DNA from: YA12-FULL-51-18 sp041665305
GTDB lineage: Bacteria > Elusimicrobiota > Elusimicrobia > Elusimicrobiales > UBA9959
Length of the DNA: 47,021 nt
Assembly (NCBI GenBank): GCA_041665305.1
Contig: JBAYJD010000020.1
Coordinates: forward strand, 1-47,021
Reading direction: 5' to 3'
Of this stretch, positions 18,189 through 27,503 are shown piece after piece. The translations under genes and the position numbers were made by a program. Position 1 is the stretch's first letter. Each line of letters starts with the position of its first letter. The notes beneath the pieces were generated by a model. The model made no database searches and was not told the origin of the DNA. It worked only from the letters and a program-made list of their open reading frames with translations.

Positions 18189-19076
18189 CTATCGCTCGCC
18201 CGCGGAGCCGGTCTTTTTAAAGCGCATGGCGCGGCCGGTCCCGGGGCGTTCGCCCAGCCTGCCGCTAAAACCGTCCCGGATCCCGCCGCTGATCGCCATG
18301 ATCTTTTCCACCGACGCCGCGGGGCGCAGAAGAACGAAAGCGGCTGAAAGTTTTAATGCGTACGCCAATACTCTTAAAATATCAGCGGGCCTGCGGTAAA
18401 GCAGATAAATGTAGATCTCGTTGCGGAACGCATAATAGAGCCTTGACGGATCGGAATACACCCTGGCGCGCAGACCGAAGAACCGCAGCTCGGTCTTGCC
18501 GTCCATGCGGCTCTCGATGCATCTGCTTGCGGGCGCCCAATAGAAACGGTATCCCAGCCGCGTAAGACGCAGCGAATACTCCAGGTCTTCGCCGTAAAGG
18601 AAAAAATTTCGCTCGGGCGGACCGGCGCGGCCGACGGCCTCGGCGGTCAAAAGGGTCCCCCTCCAGGGTATTACCGGCAGACGGGTCGGGTAAGGGACCG
18701 GATGTCCGGCCCCGACGGCGCGGACCGCGCAGACCCGCTCTTCTTCGGGGAATCCCTTCAGGGTCCCGACCGCCCACGCGAGAGCGTCTGGTTCCGGACT
18801 GACATCGTCGTCAAGCGTCCAGATCAGTCCGCAGCCGCGCTCAAGCGCCAGGCGCAGCCCTTCGGCGTAGCCTCCGGCGCTGCCGGTATTACGGGGCAAA
18901 CGGACATACACGACCCCGGGGAACCGGGCGGCGACCGAAGAGGTCCCGGCGTCGCCGGCATTATCCACCACAATGCTGAGGTCGGGACGCCTGCTTTGAG
19001 CCTCAAGCGCCCTCAACAGAGCCTCCAGCATACCGGAATTGTTATAGGTCACTATCACGGCCGCTATCCGGGTCAT
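18189..19076 (-). CDS. Family 2 glycosyltransferase (GlfT/rhamnosyltransferase-like)
   Basis: The product is 295 aa from the ATG at 19076, which overlaps the stop of the upstream gene as ATGA; a longer in-frame extension would run back into that gene. IAAVIVTYNN opens the GT-A fold. The metal-binding triad is LDDDV, and a later FFLYGEDLEYSLRL supplies the catalytic acidic pair. The segment between resembles rhamnosyl- and galactofuranosyl-transferases. It transfers a sugar to the lipid-linked glycan in the cytoplasm; donor and linkage are unknown. Confidence 0.88.
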   Translation of the reverse strand: MTRIAAVIVTYNNSGMLEALLRALEAQSRRPDLSIVVDNAGDAGTSSVAARFPGVVYVRLPRNTGSAGGYAEGLRLALERGCGLIWTLDDDVSPEPDALAWAVGTLKGFPEEERVCAVRAVGAGHPVPYPTRLPVIPWRGTLLTAEAVGRAGPPERNFFLYGEDLEYSLRLTRLGYRFYWAPASRCIESRMDGKTELRFFGLRARVYSDPSRLYYAFRNEIYIYLLYRRPADILRVLAYALKLSAAFVLLRPAASVEKIMAISGGIRDGFSGRLGERPGTGRAMRFKKTGSAGER

Positions 19077-20002
19077 ATTCCGCCCCCGCGCAGGACAAAG
19101 CGGGCACGGATGCATTCTCCGCGCCGGGGCATGACCGCGTCAAGCGCCCGCATCAGCGTCATAAGGAGCATCCGCCCGGGCAGCGAACGCAGGAAGGCGG
19201 GCGGGAGGCGCCCCGGAAGATCTCCGGGCCGCGCCGCCCTCAGATGCGCGAGAGAATGCGGTAAAAAATAGTCGGCGCTGGAGGTGCGTATATAAACCGG
19301 TTCGAAACCGCTTTCGCGCATCAGCCGTTCCAGGGTCTCCGGAGTAAAATGCAAAAGGTGGAACGGCGGGTCCAGCCCCTGCCAAGAGGCGCCGAAGAAC
19401 TCCGCGGCATAGCTCCGGATATTCGGGCAGTAAACGGTAAGCGTTCCCCCGGGCTTAAGAAGCCTGGAGATCTCCGCCAGCGCGGCGCGGGGATCGGGAA
19501 GATGTTCGAGAACATGCCACAGCACGGCGCCGTCGAACGAGCCGGCCGGAAGGCCGGTCCGCTCCAGCGGGGCGCAGCTCACCGGAAAGCCCCGGCTGCG
19601 GCAGTGAGCGCAGGCCTCCGGGTTGGGCTCGATGCCAGCGGGTTCGCAGCCGCAGGCCCGGAGTTCCTCCATCAAACCGCCGAATCCGCAGCCGGCATCC
19701 AGAATGCGGCCGCGGGAACCGGCCAGGAACTCCGCAAGATATTCTCCGGAAAAAGAATGATACAGCCGCCGAAGACGGGAATACCGGCTTATCACGCTCA
19801 GCCGGGCGGAAGGGGCGGAAAAATGAGACCGGTTCAGGCGGAGCAGTTCATCCGTTGACGGCCGGGGCGAAAGCCTTATAAGGCCGCACCCCCCGCACCT
19901 GACCAGCGAATATTCCGCCGCTTCCGGCGCCTGGAAGCCTCTTACCCGCATATAGGCGGAGGCGGCGGGGTGGCGGCAGACGGGACATTCGGCGCTATTC
20001 AT
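19073..20002 (-). CDS. Class I methyltransferase with N-terminal zinc ribbon
   Basis: The product is 309 aa. CPVC (residue 5) and CGGCGLIRLSPRP (about 36-48) form a zinc ribbon. ILDAGCGFGGLMEEL is the SAM motif I, followed by GIEPN and LWHVLEHLPDP, then LLKPGGTLTVYCPN. The pattern matches the C- or O-methyltransferases commonly present in glycan loci. Its first codons overlap the end of the AsnB-GT9 gene by 8 nt, and its stop overlaps the GT2 start. Confidence 0.88.
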   Translation of the reverse strand: MNSAECPVCRHPAASAYMRVRGFQAPEAAEYSLVRCGGCGLIRLSPRPSTDELLRLNRSHFSAPSARLSVISRYSRLRRLYHSFSGEYLAEFLAGSRGRILDAGCGFGGLMEELRACGCEPAGIEPNPEACAHCRSRGFPVSCAPLERTGLPAGSFDGAVLWHVLEHLPDPRAALAEISRLLKPGGTLTVYCPNIRSYAAEFFGASWQGLDPPFHLLHFTPETLERLMRESGFEPVYIRTSSADYFLPHSLAHLRAARPGDLPGRLPPAFLRSLPGRMLLMTLMRALDAVMPRRGECIRARFVLRGGGI

Positions 20003-22937
20003 TCAACAGTTCCTCCGCCTTTTTAAAAACTTCTTCCGGCAGGACGGCGGCCAGGCATTCAGGCCGCGGACAGCTGAATTTATAGCACGGCGTTCCGCAG
20101 CCGGGCAGTTTCTTTCTTAAGATCCTGCACCGCTTTGCGGGCACGGAGGGAGCGAACCTGTAAACATCTCCGGGGCCGAAGATCGCCGCCACCTTCGTCC
20201 CCACGGCCGCGGCCAGGTGCATGGGGCCGGTGTCGTTGGTGATAAAAAGATCCAGTTTTTCAAAGATCGCCGCCAGCCGTCCCATGTCGTACCCGCCGTC
20301 CAGAACCGCCACCCGCTCCGAGATTTTAAGCGCCTCGTACCCCGCGGCCTCTTGCGCCGAGGCATTGACCAGGATGGCGGCCTCCGGATATTTTTCAAGC
20401 AGCAGGCGGCCCAGCTCCTTCCAGTTTTCCAGCGGCCAGCGCCTTGAAGGCCTGAAAGCGCCGGGATTAAAGCCTATCAGTTTCCTGCCTTTAAATCCCA
20501 GCCGCTCCAATTCCCCGGCCGCAAAAGCGCGGTCTTCGCCGCCTACAGGAAAACCGACGGTCCGGTCCCCCACGGCCAGGCCGAGCGGCTCCAGCAGACG
20601 GGAGGTCAGCGCCACCTCGCTCTGCCGTTCCACGACATTTTCGCGCGAGATAAAATCATAAAGCCCTTCCGAAGGGAGCAGGGACCGCCCCGAAGAAAAA
20701 TCCGGGCCGATCACGGACCTTATCAGGCGGGCCTTCAATTCTCCGGCGGTCGAGGAAACCAGGCTGAGGTTCAGCATAAGATCGAACCGCCGCTTCCTCA
20801 ACTCCAGCAGGATCTTAAATAAGGTCCAAAACGCCCCGGGACCGAAACCCCGGTAAGTTATAGGCGCCGAACGGACCGTGTCGATCCCCGGCAGTCTGCG
20901 CGCCAGGTCCGCGGACCTGTCGATCGTCAGCAGCGTTATCTCGCAGGACGGATATGCGGCCTTAAGCGTTCTCAGCAGGGGCGTCATCATCACGAGATCG
21001 CCGAGACCCGCCATATTCACCAGAAGTACGCGGCGCGGCGCCGGGACCACGGCCGGAGCGGCGGAGAACACTGCCGCCTCCGCGCTTTTCCTTTTTCCCA
21101 GCCACAACTCGAACATCATGACCGCGTAGAGCTGATCGCTCAGATTGCGGCGGCCGCTTTCATGTTCCGCTAAAAGCGCCGTGACGGCGGAGGGGTTCAA
21201 ATAGCCGCTCTTCTTAAGCGCCCGCGGGCTTAAGATCTCCCGCGCGAAATCTTTAAGTTCATCGGTATACCAGCGCGCGAGCGGGACCTGGAAGCCCTGT
21301 TTCGCGCCCCCCGTGATGCCCGGCGGCAGGCGGCCTTCCATGACCTTTTTAAGGAGATATTTAAGCCGGAAACCGCGCGTTTTGAGGGACAGCGGGGCCC
21401 CGGCCATGAATTCGACCAGTCTTATGTCCAGAAAGGGCACCCTTAATTCCAGGGAATTGGCCATCGAGGCCCTGTCCGCCAGACACAACAGGTCGTCCGA
21501 AAGGTAATTGCGCAGTTCGTACGCAAAAATCTCGTCGGGCCCTTCCGGGCCGCCGGGCAGCTCGTACGCGGGCAGGCCCGCGGCCGGAGCTAGGCCGGCG
21601 GCGTAAAGCCCGGACCTTTCCTCGGGAGTAAAATAAGAAAGCCAGGAGCCGTAAGCCGATCTGAAATCCGTTCCGCCGGCGCGCAGGAACCTTTTCAGCC
21701 TGCCCGGCAGATTACGCGAAGCAAAGGATTCCGGAATGAAAGCGGCCCCGGTCCGCAGGCCCGTCCTTAAAAAGCCCGGCAAGCCGAGATAGGCCGGCAG
21801 CAGCCGCGCACCCAGGTGCCGCGGATACCCCCCGAACAGTTCATCTCCGCCTATGCCGGTAAGGGCTACCGTCACCTTACGCCGTGCCTCCCTGGTCACC
21901 AGGTAGGTGGGGATGGCGGAGGCGTCGGCGAAAGGCTCGTCGAAGTGTTCCGCAAGTTTCTCCATGATGGAACGGACATCGGGCTCCAGAAAAGTTTCCT
22001 GATGCTCGCTGTGGAAATACCCGGCAAGCCCGCGCGCTTTTTCCGTCTCGTTAAAACCGGCGTCTTTCTTTCCGTAACCTATGGTAAAGGTCTTTACCGG
22101 TTCTTTTGAAACCCGGCTCATATAATACAGCGCGGTCGAGGAATCCATCCCGCCCGACAGCAGCAGGCCGAGCGGGACCTCGGAAACCAGTTGCTCCGCC
22201 ACGCTGAGCGACAGGAGCCCGTCTATGCCCTCCAGGTATTCCCGTTCGTCCGCCCCGGAACGGGGCCCGCCGCGTTCCGGCAGCCGCCAATAAGTCTTGA
22301 TTTGCGCCGTCCCGCCCCGGAAAAGCAGGGTCTGCGCCGGTTCGAGCTTTTTGATCCGCTTATAAACGGTATACGGCGAAGGTATGTAAAGGCGGGTAAA
22401 ATAGGCGTCGAGGGCCTGGAGATCCAGCTCGTCCCCTACGGCGGAGGACAGCAGTATGGATTTAATTTCAGAAGCGAAAAATATTTTCTCCCCGGACAGG
22501 GCGTAAAAAAGAGGCTTTATACCGAACTGGTCCCTCCCCAGGAGCAGGGCCTCCTTCCTGGAATCCCACAAGGCGAAGGCGAACATGCCGCGCAGCCTGG
22601 ACGGGAATCCCTCCCCGTATTCCTCGTAGAGGTGGACCAGAACTTCGGTATCGCTGCCGGTGCGGAAACGGTGGCCTTTTCCCTCAAGGCCGGCGCGCAG
22701 CTCCCTGAAATTATAGATCTCGCCGTTAAAGACCACGGTAACGGCGCCGTCCTCTCCGCTTATGGGCTGGGACCCGGTGGCCAGGTCTATGATCTTAAGC
22801 CTGCGTATGCCCAGACCTATCTTCCCGTCCCGGATAAAAAAACCGTCCTCATCCGGCCCGCGGTGTTCCAACCGGGCGGTCATGGCTTTAAGCAAGGGCT
22901 CGTTCTTATAATTGGCGAATCCGCAGATCCCGCACAT
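19995..22937 (-). CDS. Fusion: glutamine-dependent asparagine synthetase-like + GT9 glycosyltransferase
   Basis: The product is 980 aa in one uninterrupted frame. Residues 1-617 are a complete AsnB-type enzyme: nucleophile Cys2 (MCGICGF), RGPDEDG, NGEIYN, the PP-loop SGGMDSS (261-267) and GIGGDELFGGY. After an Ala/Pro-rich linker (about 618-635), residues 636-980 form a GT9 heptosyltransferase-like domain with NMAGLGDLVMMTPLL and TNDTGPMHLAAAVG. AsnB homologues in glycan loci amidate carboxylates such as uronic acids. The joined GT9 domain suggests transfer and amidation of the same sugar, which is inference. The fusion is unusual; the linker and intact motifs argue against an artefact. Confidence 0.92.
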   Translation of the reverse strand: MCGICGFANYKNEPLLKAMTARLEHRGPDEDGFFIRDGKIGLGIRRLKIIDLATGSQPISGEDGAVTVVFNGEIYNFRELRAGLEGKGHRFRTGSDTEVLVHLYEEYGEGFPSRLRGMFAFALWDSRKEALLLGRDQFGIKPLFYALSGEKIFFASEIKSILLSSAVGDELDLQALDAYFTRLYIPSPYTVYKRIKKLEPAQTLLFRGGTAQIKTYWRLPERGGPRSGADEREYLEGIDGLLSLSVAEQLVSEVPLGLLLSGGMDSSTALYYMSRVSKEPVKTFTIGYGKKDAGFNETEKARGLAGYFHSEHQETFLEPDVRSIMEKLAEHFDEPFADASAIPTYLVTREARRKVTVALTGIGGDELFGGYPRHLGARLLPAYLGLPGFLRTGLRTGAAFIPESFASRNLPGRLKRFLRAGGTDFRSAYGSWLSYFTPEERSGLYAAGLAPAAGLPAYELPGGPEGPDEIFAYELRNYLSDDLLCLADRASMANSLELRVPFLDIRLVEFMAGAPLSLKTRGFRLKYLLKKVMEGRLPPGITGGAKQGFQVPLARWYTDELKDFAREILSPRALKKSGYLNPSAVTALLAEHESGRRNLSDQLYAVMMFELWLGKRKSAEAAVFSAAPAVVPAPRRVLLVNMAGLGDLVMMTPLLRTLKAAYPSCEITLLTIDRSADLARRLPGIDTVRSAPITYRGFGPGAFWTLFKILLELRKRRFDLMLNLSLVSSTAGELKARLIRSVIGPDFSSGRSLLPSEGLYDFISRENVVERQSEVALTSRLLEPLGLAVGDRTVGFPVGGEDRAFAAGELERLGFKGRKLIGFNPGAFRPSRRWPLENWKELGRLLLEKYPEAAILVNASAQEAAGYEALKISERVAVLDGGYDMGRLAAIFEKLDLFITNDTGPMHLAAAVGTKVAAIFGPGDVYRFAPSVPAKRCRILRKKLPGCGTPCYKFSCPRPECLAAVLPEEVFKKAEELLNE

Positions 22938-22981
22938 AAGTTATTCCCGCCGTCCGGCCGGCCGCCTCTCCGGTTTCCTGT

Positions 22982-23488
22982 TCATTTTATCAGCTCGGCC
23001 TCCACCGTCAGCGCCGGGAAGATCCTTAACGGACTTTGTTCATAGACATTCGGCATCAGATTGAACAGGGGTTCCAGGAGAATGTTCCAGACCGACAGCC
23101 TTTTCCCGAACACGAGCTTCGCGCTGCAGGAAGAAAATTTGAAATCAAAATAGCCGCCGGCGCCGGCATAGTAGGAAAAAGTGTTGTAGCCGTAAAAATG
23201 TTTATGGGTAGGGTCCTGATATGCGAACTGCCAGGTAAAATGCGGCACCGAGATCCTGGCGATCCCGCCTTTTTTTAAGATCCTGTGGACCTCTTTCATG
23301 GCGCGGTTGTGGTCCTCCAGGTGCTCCAGGCACTGGTCCATAAAGATCTCGTCCGCGGAACCGTCGCCGAAAGGCCAGGGGTAGTTATCAAGGTCCCATA
23401 CGACATCCGGCTTGCCGGCTCCCGTCAGCCTGTCCACATTTATATACCCGTCCAGCGGCCGTCCGCCGGAACCCAAATTTATCTTCAT
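22982..23488 (-). CDS. Short SAM-dependent methyltransferase-like protein
   Basis: The product is 168 aa from the ATG at 23488, which overlaps the upstream GT9 stop as ATGA. It begins directly with MKINLGSGGRPLDGYINVD, the form seen in small methyltransferases of glycan loci. EIFMDQCLEHLEDH and ILKKGGIARISVPHF are the later SAM-fold motifs. It is shorter than usual (typically 200-250 aa), and the C-terminal part lacks the last strands, so activity is uncertain. A 44-nt gap separates it from the AsnB-GT9 gene. Confidence 0.82.
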   Translation of the reverse strand: MKINLGSGGRPLDGYINVDRLTGAGKPDVVWDLDNYPWPFGDGSADEIFMDQCLEHLEDHNRAMKEVHRILKKGGIARISVPHFTWQFAYQDPTHKHFYGYNTFSYYAGAGGYFDFKFSSCSAKLVFGKRLSVWNILLEPLFNLMPNVYEQSPLRIFPALTVEAELIK

Positions 23489-24609
23489 AATCGTCCCAGG
23501 ATCCGTTCCACGGCCGACAGCACCATCTCCGCGGTTATATCCTTCATACATTCATGCGCGCCCGGCGAACCGCTCAGGCACGGCCCGCACGGCGCCGACC
23601 CTTTTAAAACCAGCTGATCCGGGCCCAGAGGGCTCCATCTGACGGGGTCCGTGGGCCCCATGGTGGAGACCGACGGAACCCCTAAAGCCGCCGCCAGATG
23701 CAGCGGTCCGGAATTATTGCCTATAAACACGCGGCACTTGCCTATCAGCGCGGACAGGACATCCGTCCCGGGGTCTATAACTTCAATTATATTCTTTTTA
23801 TCCGGCCCCGCGGAGGCGCGGGCCGCTATGCCCTCCACCAGCCCCCGCTCCGCGCCGCTTCCGATCAGCAGTATTTTGGCGCCGCGGCGCGCCATCAGGC
23901 CGCGGAGAACTTCGGCGAACCCGCCGGGAGACCATCTCTGCGAAGGGTAATAACCTCCCGGGTGCACCGCCGCGAGAAAATCCTTATCATCAACCCCACG
24001 CTCTTTCAGAAAAGCCGAGGCTTCGGCCCGGGCGCCGTCGCCGACATGCAATTGGGGCTCACGTCCGTCCCGGCCGATCCCCAGCAGCCTTAAAACCCCG
24101 AATGCCTCTTCCACAAAATGCCCGCGCTCCCGAGGGAGCGACGCCCTCAGATTAAAAAATATTCCACGGCCGTACGCCTCATATCCGGCCCTGAGCTTCG
24201 CGCCGCTCGCAAAAGCGAGAACGGCCGTTTTGAGCGTATGATCCGCGCAGGGATCTATCGCCAGGTCGAAACTCTCTTTTCTTAATCCTATGACCGTCCC
24301 CAGCGCTTTGCGCAGGCCGCGGGACGGGTTCCAGATCAGAACCCGCCCGACGCCGGGCTCGCAGGCTAGGAGAGGCGCCGTCACGGGGCCGGCCAGCACG
24401 CAAACCTCCGCCGAAGGATATTTCTCCTTTACGGCCCTTATCGCCGGAAGGGACAGCACCACGTCGCCTATCCTGTCTATGCGGATAAAAAGTATTTTAC
24501 GCGGACGGGACAGGCTCTCCGGCGGAGGAGCCGCGCGGAACAATCTCCCGGCGCAGTTAAGCAGCGGCGCCCTTAAGCCCAGGTAAACATCCTTGAGGAG
24601 CTTTCTCAC
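23485..24609 (-). CDS. Family 9 glycosyltransferase (heptosyltransferase-like)
   Basis: The product is 374 aa. The start is a GTG that forms GTGA with the upstream stop, with AGGAG 6 nt before it. Motifs are ILFIRIDRIGDVVLSLPA near the N-terminus, AVHPGGYYPSQRW in the middle and GNNSGPLHLAAALG plus GPTDPVRWSP near the C-terminus, typical of GT9. It is a second GT9 in the locus beside the fused one. Donor is probably a heptose or related sugar, not provable here. Confidence 0.9.
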   Translation of the reverse strand: MRKLLKDVYLGLRAPLLNCAGRLFRAAPPPESLSRPRKILFIRIDRIGDVVLSLPAIRAVKEKYPSAEVCVLAGPVTAPLLACEPGVGRVLIWNPSRGLRKALGTVIGLRKESFDLAIDPCADHTLKTAVLAFASGAKLRAGYEAYGRGIFFNLRASLPRERGHFVEEAFGVLRLLGIGRDGREPQLHVGDGARAEASAFLKERGVDDKDFLAAVHPGGYYPSQRWSPGGFAEVLRGLMARRGAKILLIGSGAERGLVEGIAARASAGPDKKNIIEVIDPGTDVLSALIGKCRVFIGNNSGPLHLAAALGVPSVSTMGPTDPVRWSPLGPDQLVLKGSAPCGPCLSGSPGAHECMKDITAEMVLSAVERILGRL

Positions 24610-25559
24610 GGCCGCTCCTGGAACGGAGAAACCTTGTCCACCGCGCCGGCCTCCAGAGCTAATTCGCGCATCCGGGGAAAAGGAACGAACCGCACATTGC
24701 GGATGTTCGAAAGCAGGCGGATATTTTCAAGCATTTTTCCGCCATATTCCGTGATATTGTGATCATGCGCCGGGAGCACCGCGAACCGGGGGCCGCCTGA
24801 ACCGGCCAGCAGGGGGGCGAGTTCCCGGACAAGCCTCCACCAGTCTTCATACAGATAGGCCGTGCTCGGGAATTCCACCACCTCCTTCGAAGGAGGCAGG
24901 ATGAACGGGCGGCCTCTCCCCGGCATTGCGCGCACGGGGAGATACCTGTTCCCGAAACTATCCGCGTAACCGCGCCTGAGGGAGCAGTCGGCGCGCAGCC
25001 CGAACTCCTCCAGCAGGGAAACGACCGTTTCGTTCATGAACCACCAGCCGCCGCTGTATATTCGAGGCCTTCCCGTCGTCCCGCAAAGATAATCATACTC
25101 CGCCGCGAACTGTTCCCTGATCTCAAGAGGCAGGTCGGAGGTTTGCTCGAAACCGGCCTTAACCAGCCAGTCCGCCGGCTCGTATTTTGCCGCCCCGGCG
25201 GGCCGCGGCCTGCAATAGTGTCCATGCAGCCCTATATCGTAGATTTCGCCCAAAGCTTTAAGCCTGCCGCTAAAGTCCTCCTCGCTGACGCCGTTTTCAG
25301 ACATCTCCTTTGCGATGATAGCGCTGCGCGGCGTCATCACAAAGGCCGCGGCCCTGAACGGCAGCTGTTTCCCGAAATCCGCCATATCCCTGAAGATCGC
25401 GGCGTCGTGCACATGCTCGGTATGCACGGCTACCGAAAGATAAAGCGGCTCCCCCCTTTTGAACATAAGGGAGGGGAGCGTTCTTTTCAGCGCGCGCATG
25501 GAAAGCATTTGTTTCAGCAGCCCGCGCAAGGTATATTTCTCAACGGCAAAATCCGTCAT
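24606..25559 (-). CDS. Divergent NodB-like polysaccharide deacetylase
   Basis: The product is 317 aa and overlaps the upstream GT4 gene by 20 nt. Features that fit the NodB fold are YLSVAVHTEHVHD near the start, YDIGLHGHYC, YSGGWWFMNETVVSLLEEF with GLRADCS, and a late LPAHDHNI. The usual TFDDG motif is not present in canonical form, so activity or substrate may differ. Its location suggests a role in trimming N-acetyl groups on the surface glycan or a precursor. Moderate confidence in the fold, low in the reaction. Confidence 0.65.
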   Translation of the reverse strand: MTDFAVEKYTLRGLLKQMLSMRALKRTLPSLMFKRGEPLYLSVAVHTEHVHDAAIFRDMADFGKQLPFRAAAFVMTPRSAIIAKEMSENGVSEEDFSGRLKALGEIYDIGLHGHYCRPRPAGAAKYEPADWLVKAGFEQTSDLPLEIREQFAAEYDYLCGTTGRPRIYSGGWWFMNETVVSLLEEFGLRADCSLRRGYADSFGNRYLPVRAMPGRGRPFILPPSKEVVEFPSTAYLYEDWWRLVRELAPLLAGSGGPRFAVLPAHDHNITEYGGKMLENIRLLSNIRNVRFVPFPRMRELALEAGAVDKVSPFQERP

Positions 25560-26667
25560 ATACGCCTTTTATTTTCTCGATCATTATGGAATGCGTGAAC
25601 TGGGCCTCATAAACCGCCCTTCCCGCGCGGCCCATCTCCGCGCCCCTTTGCCGGTCGCGGATAAGGCCCATCACCGCCCCGGCCAGGGCCGCCGGGTCTC
25701 CGGGGGGAACGATAATCCCTGTTTTTCCGTCGGTCACCGCTTCCGGAATTCCGCCAATATCGCTGCCTATCACGGGCAGCTCCGCCGACATGGCTTCCAG
25801 GATGGAAATGGCAAGGCCCTCCCTGAAGATGGACGGCTGCACCAGAACATCTATCGAGGAATAAAAAAACTCCATGCGGCGCACAAGCCCGCAAAAGACG
25901 ATATTGCCGCCTATGCCAGCTTCACCGGCATACCGCTCCAGTTCATCCCTGAGCGGGCCCACGCCGGCCAAAAGCGCCTTTGCGCCGGGATACGCCTTGA
26001 TCACCTCGGCCATCGCCTTCAGGAAACACGCATGGCCTTTGTTCTTCCTGAGCGAGGCGGCCACCCCTACGACGAAATCATTGCGCGCGAGCCCGAAGCC
26101 GGCGCGGGCTTCCGGAACGCGGAGACTTCTCATGTCCGACGCGCTGTTGTACAATACGACCACCTTTCCGGACGAATTCTTCTGCCAGTCCCGCACATAT
26201 TCCGCCACGGCCTTCGAGCAGCAAAGTATTCTATCCGTAAAAAGAGCCAGAAGCCTTATCCTGAACAGGTCCTTTATGGTGTAATGCCAGTAAGTGCTGT
26301 GAACATGCGCTATAATAACCGGCACCCGCGCCAGGATCCCGGCGACCCGGCCTATGGTGGAGGCCGGATAACCGTGCGCGTGAAGGATATCCACCCGCTC
26401 GCCGGCGATCTTTCTGCGCAAGCCGAAAAGGAACCGTAAACCGCAGCGGGGGCCCATGCCCAGGACTTCCACTTTAACTCCCGCCGCGCGCAGTTCGTCG
26501 GCCACCTCCCCGCCTTTTGTAAGGCACCAGACCAGCACCTCGAATTTTTCATTCGGAAGCCCGACGGCCAAAGCCTGAACGAACCGTTCCAGCCCTCCCA
26601 CTTTCAGGTCCTCGACCAGTTGAAGGACCCGTATGGGCCTTTGTCCGGCTATATATTTTAAGAGCAT
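25540..26667 (-). CDS. Family 4 glycosyltransferase
   Basis: The product is 375 aa. The GT-B fold is indicated by VLQLVEDLKVGGLERFV at the N-terminus and ILHAHGYPAST. The donor-site signature EGLAISILEAMSAELPVIG follows the E-x7-E pattern, and GGIPEAVTDGKTG closes it. It is a retaining transferase acting on the cytoplasmic, lipid-linked glycan. It overlaps the genes on both sides (10 and 20 nt), so it is co-translated within the operon. Confidence 0.92.
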   Translation of the reverse strand: MLLKYIAGQRPIRVLQLVEDLKVGGLERFVQALAVGLPNEKFEVLVWCLTKGGEVADELRAAGVKVEVLGMGPRCGLRFLFGLRRKIAGERVDILHAHGYPASTIGRVAGILARVPVIIAHVHSTYWHYTIKDLFRIRLLALFTDRILCCSKAVAEYVRDWQKNSSGKVVVLYNSASDMRSLRVPEARAGFGLARNDFVVGVAASLRKNKGHACFLKAMAEVIKAYPGAKALLAGVGPLRDELERYAGEAGIGGNIVFCGLVRRMEFFYSSIDVLVQPSIFREGLAISILEAMSAELPVIGSDIGGIPEAVTDGKTGIIVPPGDPAALAGAVMGLIRDRQRGAEMGRAGRAVYEAQFTHSIMIEKIKGVYDGFCR

Positions 26668-27503
26668 GGCCGGTCCTGTTTCTTAACCGCGTACGCTTCT
26701 ATGGCGTTGAAGATCTTTATGCCGAACAGGTGATATGGGACGGACGCCGCCGCGTTTATTATTTTTTTACCCCGTTCCACTATCCCGTTGTCCGGCCCGA
26801 GGCGCAGACAGCGCAAGCCGGCCGCTTCCAGATAAGCCTTTATCGTTTCGGGCGAAAAATGATAAAGATGGGGTTCCCGGTCGTTCTTTGAAAAAAGCCT
26901 GTATCGCTTGAACCTGGCCAGCGCGTAGGCCGCTTTCATAAGCAGGTCGTTCACATTCGGGACCGCCAGCAGCAGCAGGCCGGAAGGCTTCAGGATACGG
27001 CGGACCTCTTTCAAATAGCGCAGGGGATCGGCCACATGTTCAAGCACATGCCACATCGTCACGGCGTCAAAGGAAGCGCCGGGATAGGCGGCGTCGAACA
27101 GTTCGCCGTTGAACACGCCGGTCCCTAAAATTTTACCCGAATATCGCGCCGCATAGGAAGAATATTCCGTCCCGCTGACGGTCCAGCCCCGTTTTTGGGC
27201 CAGCCTCAGAAAAGCGCCGTCGCCGCAGCCCACGTCCAGCAACCGCCCGCCGGGAGAGCTCTCTTCAAGACCGTTCAACCTATTCTCCCACATTTCGGTC
27301 CGCTTTTCCTTTTGCGCGCCTATCCAGTCCCTGTAATACCGTTCGTCATAATGCGCCGCCAGGCCGGCCGGATCGGGAAGCGGGTGGACAAAGACCAGGC
27401 CGCAATCCAGACATTGAAGCACTTTAAAGGGCTCCTCGGCTTTTTCCCGTATTTTGAAACGGCTCCCCCCGCAAAGGTTGCAGCAAGGTTCCTGCGGTTT
27501 CAT
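26658..27503 (-). CDS. Class I methyltransferase with N-terminal zinc ribbon
   Basis: The product is 281 aa. CCNLCGGSRF and CLDCGLVFVHPLPDP make the zinc ribbon. LLDVGCGDGAFLRLAQKRG is motif I, and MWHVLEHVADPLRYL, ILKPSGLLLLAVPN the later motifs. The C-terminal half includes YHFSPETIKAYLEAAGL, typical of methyltransferases paired with GT genes. Its start overlaps the GT4 stop upstream as ATGA. Third member of the zinc-ribbon set in this locus. Confidence 0.88.
   Translation of the reverse strand: MKPQEPCCNLCGGSRFKIREKAEEPFKVLQCLDCGLVFVHPLPDPAGLAAHYDERYYRDWIGAQKEKRTEMWENRLNGLEESSPGGRLLDVGCGDGAFLRLAQKRGWTVSGTEYSSYAARYSGKILGTGVFNGELFDAAYPGASFDAVTMWHVLEHVADPLRYLKEVRRILKPSGLLLLAVPNVNDLLMKAAYALARFKRYRLFSKNDREPHLYHFSPETIKAYLEAAGLRCLRLGPDNGIVERGKKIINAAASVPYHLFGIKIFNAIEAYAVKKQDRPCS

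Noticed and set aside
20995..21085. Frameshift or missed stop joining AsnB and GT9
   Set aside because: The frame is open across the linker, both domains are complete and the linker is Ala/Pro-rich, as in real fusions.
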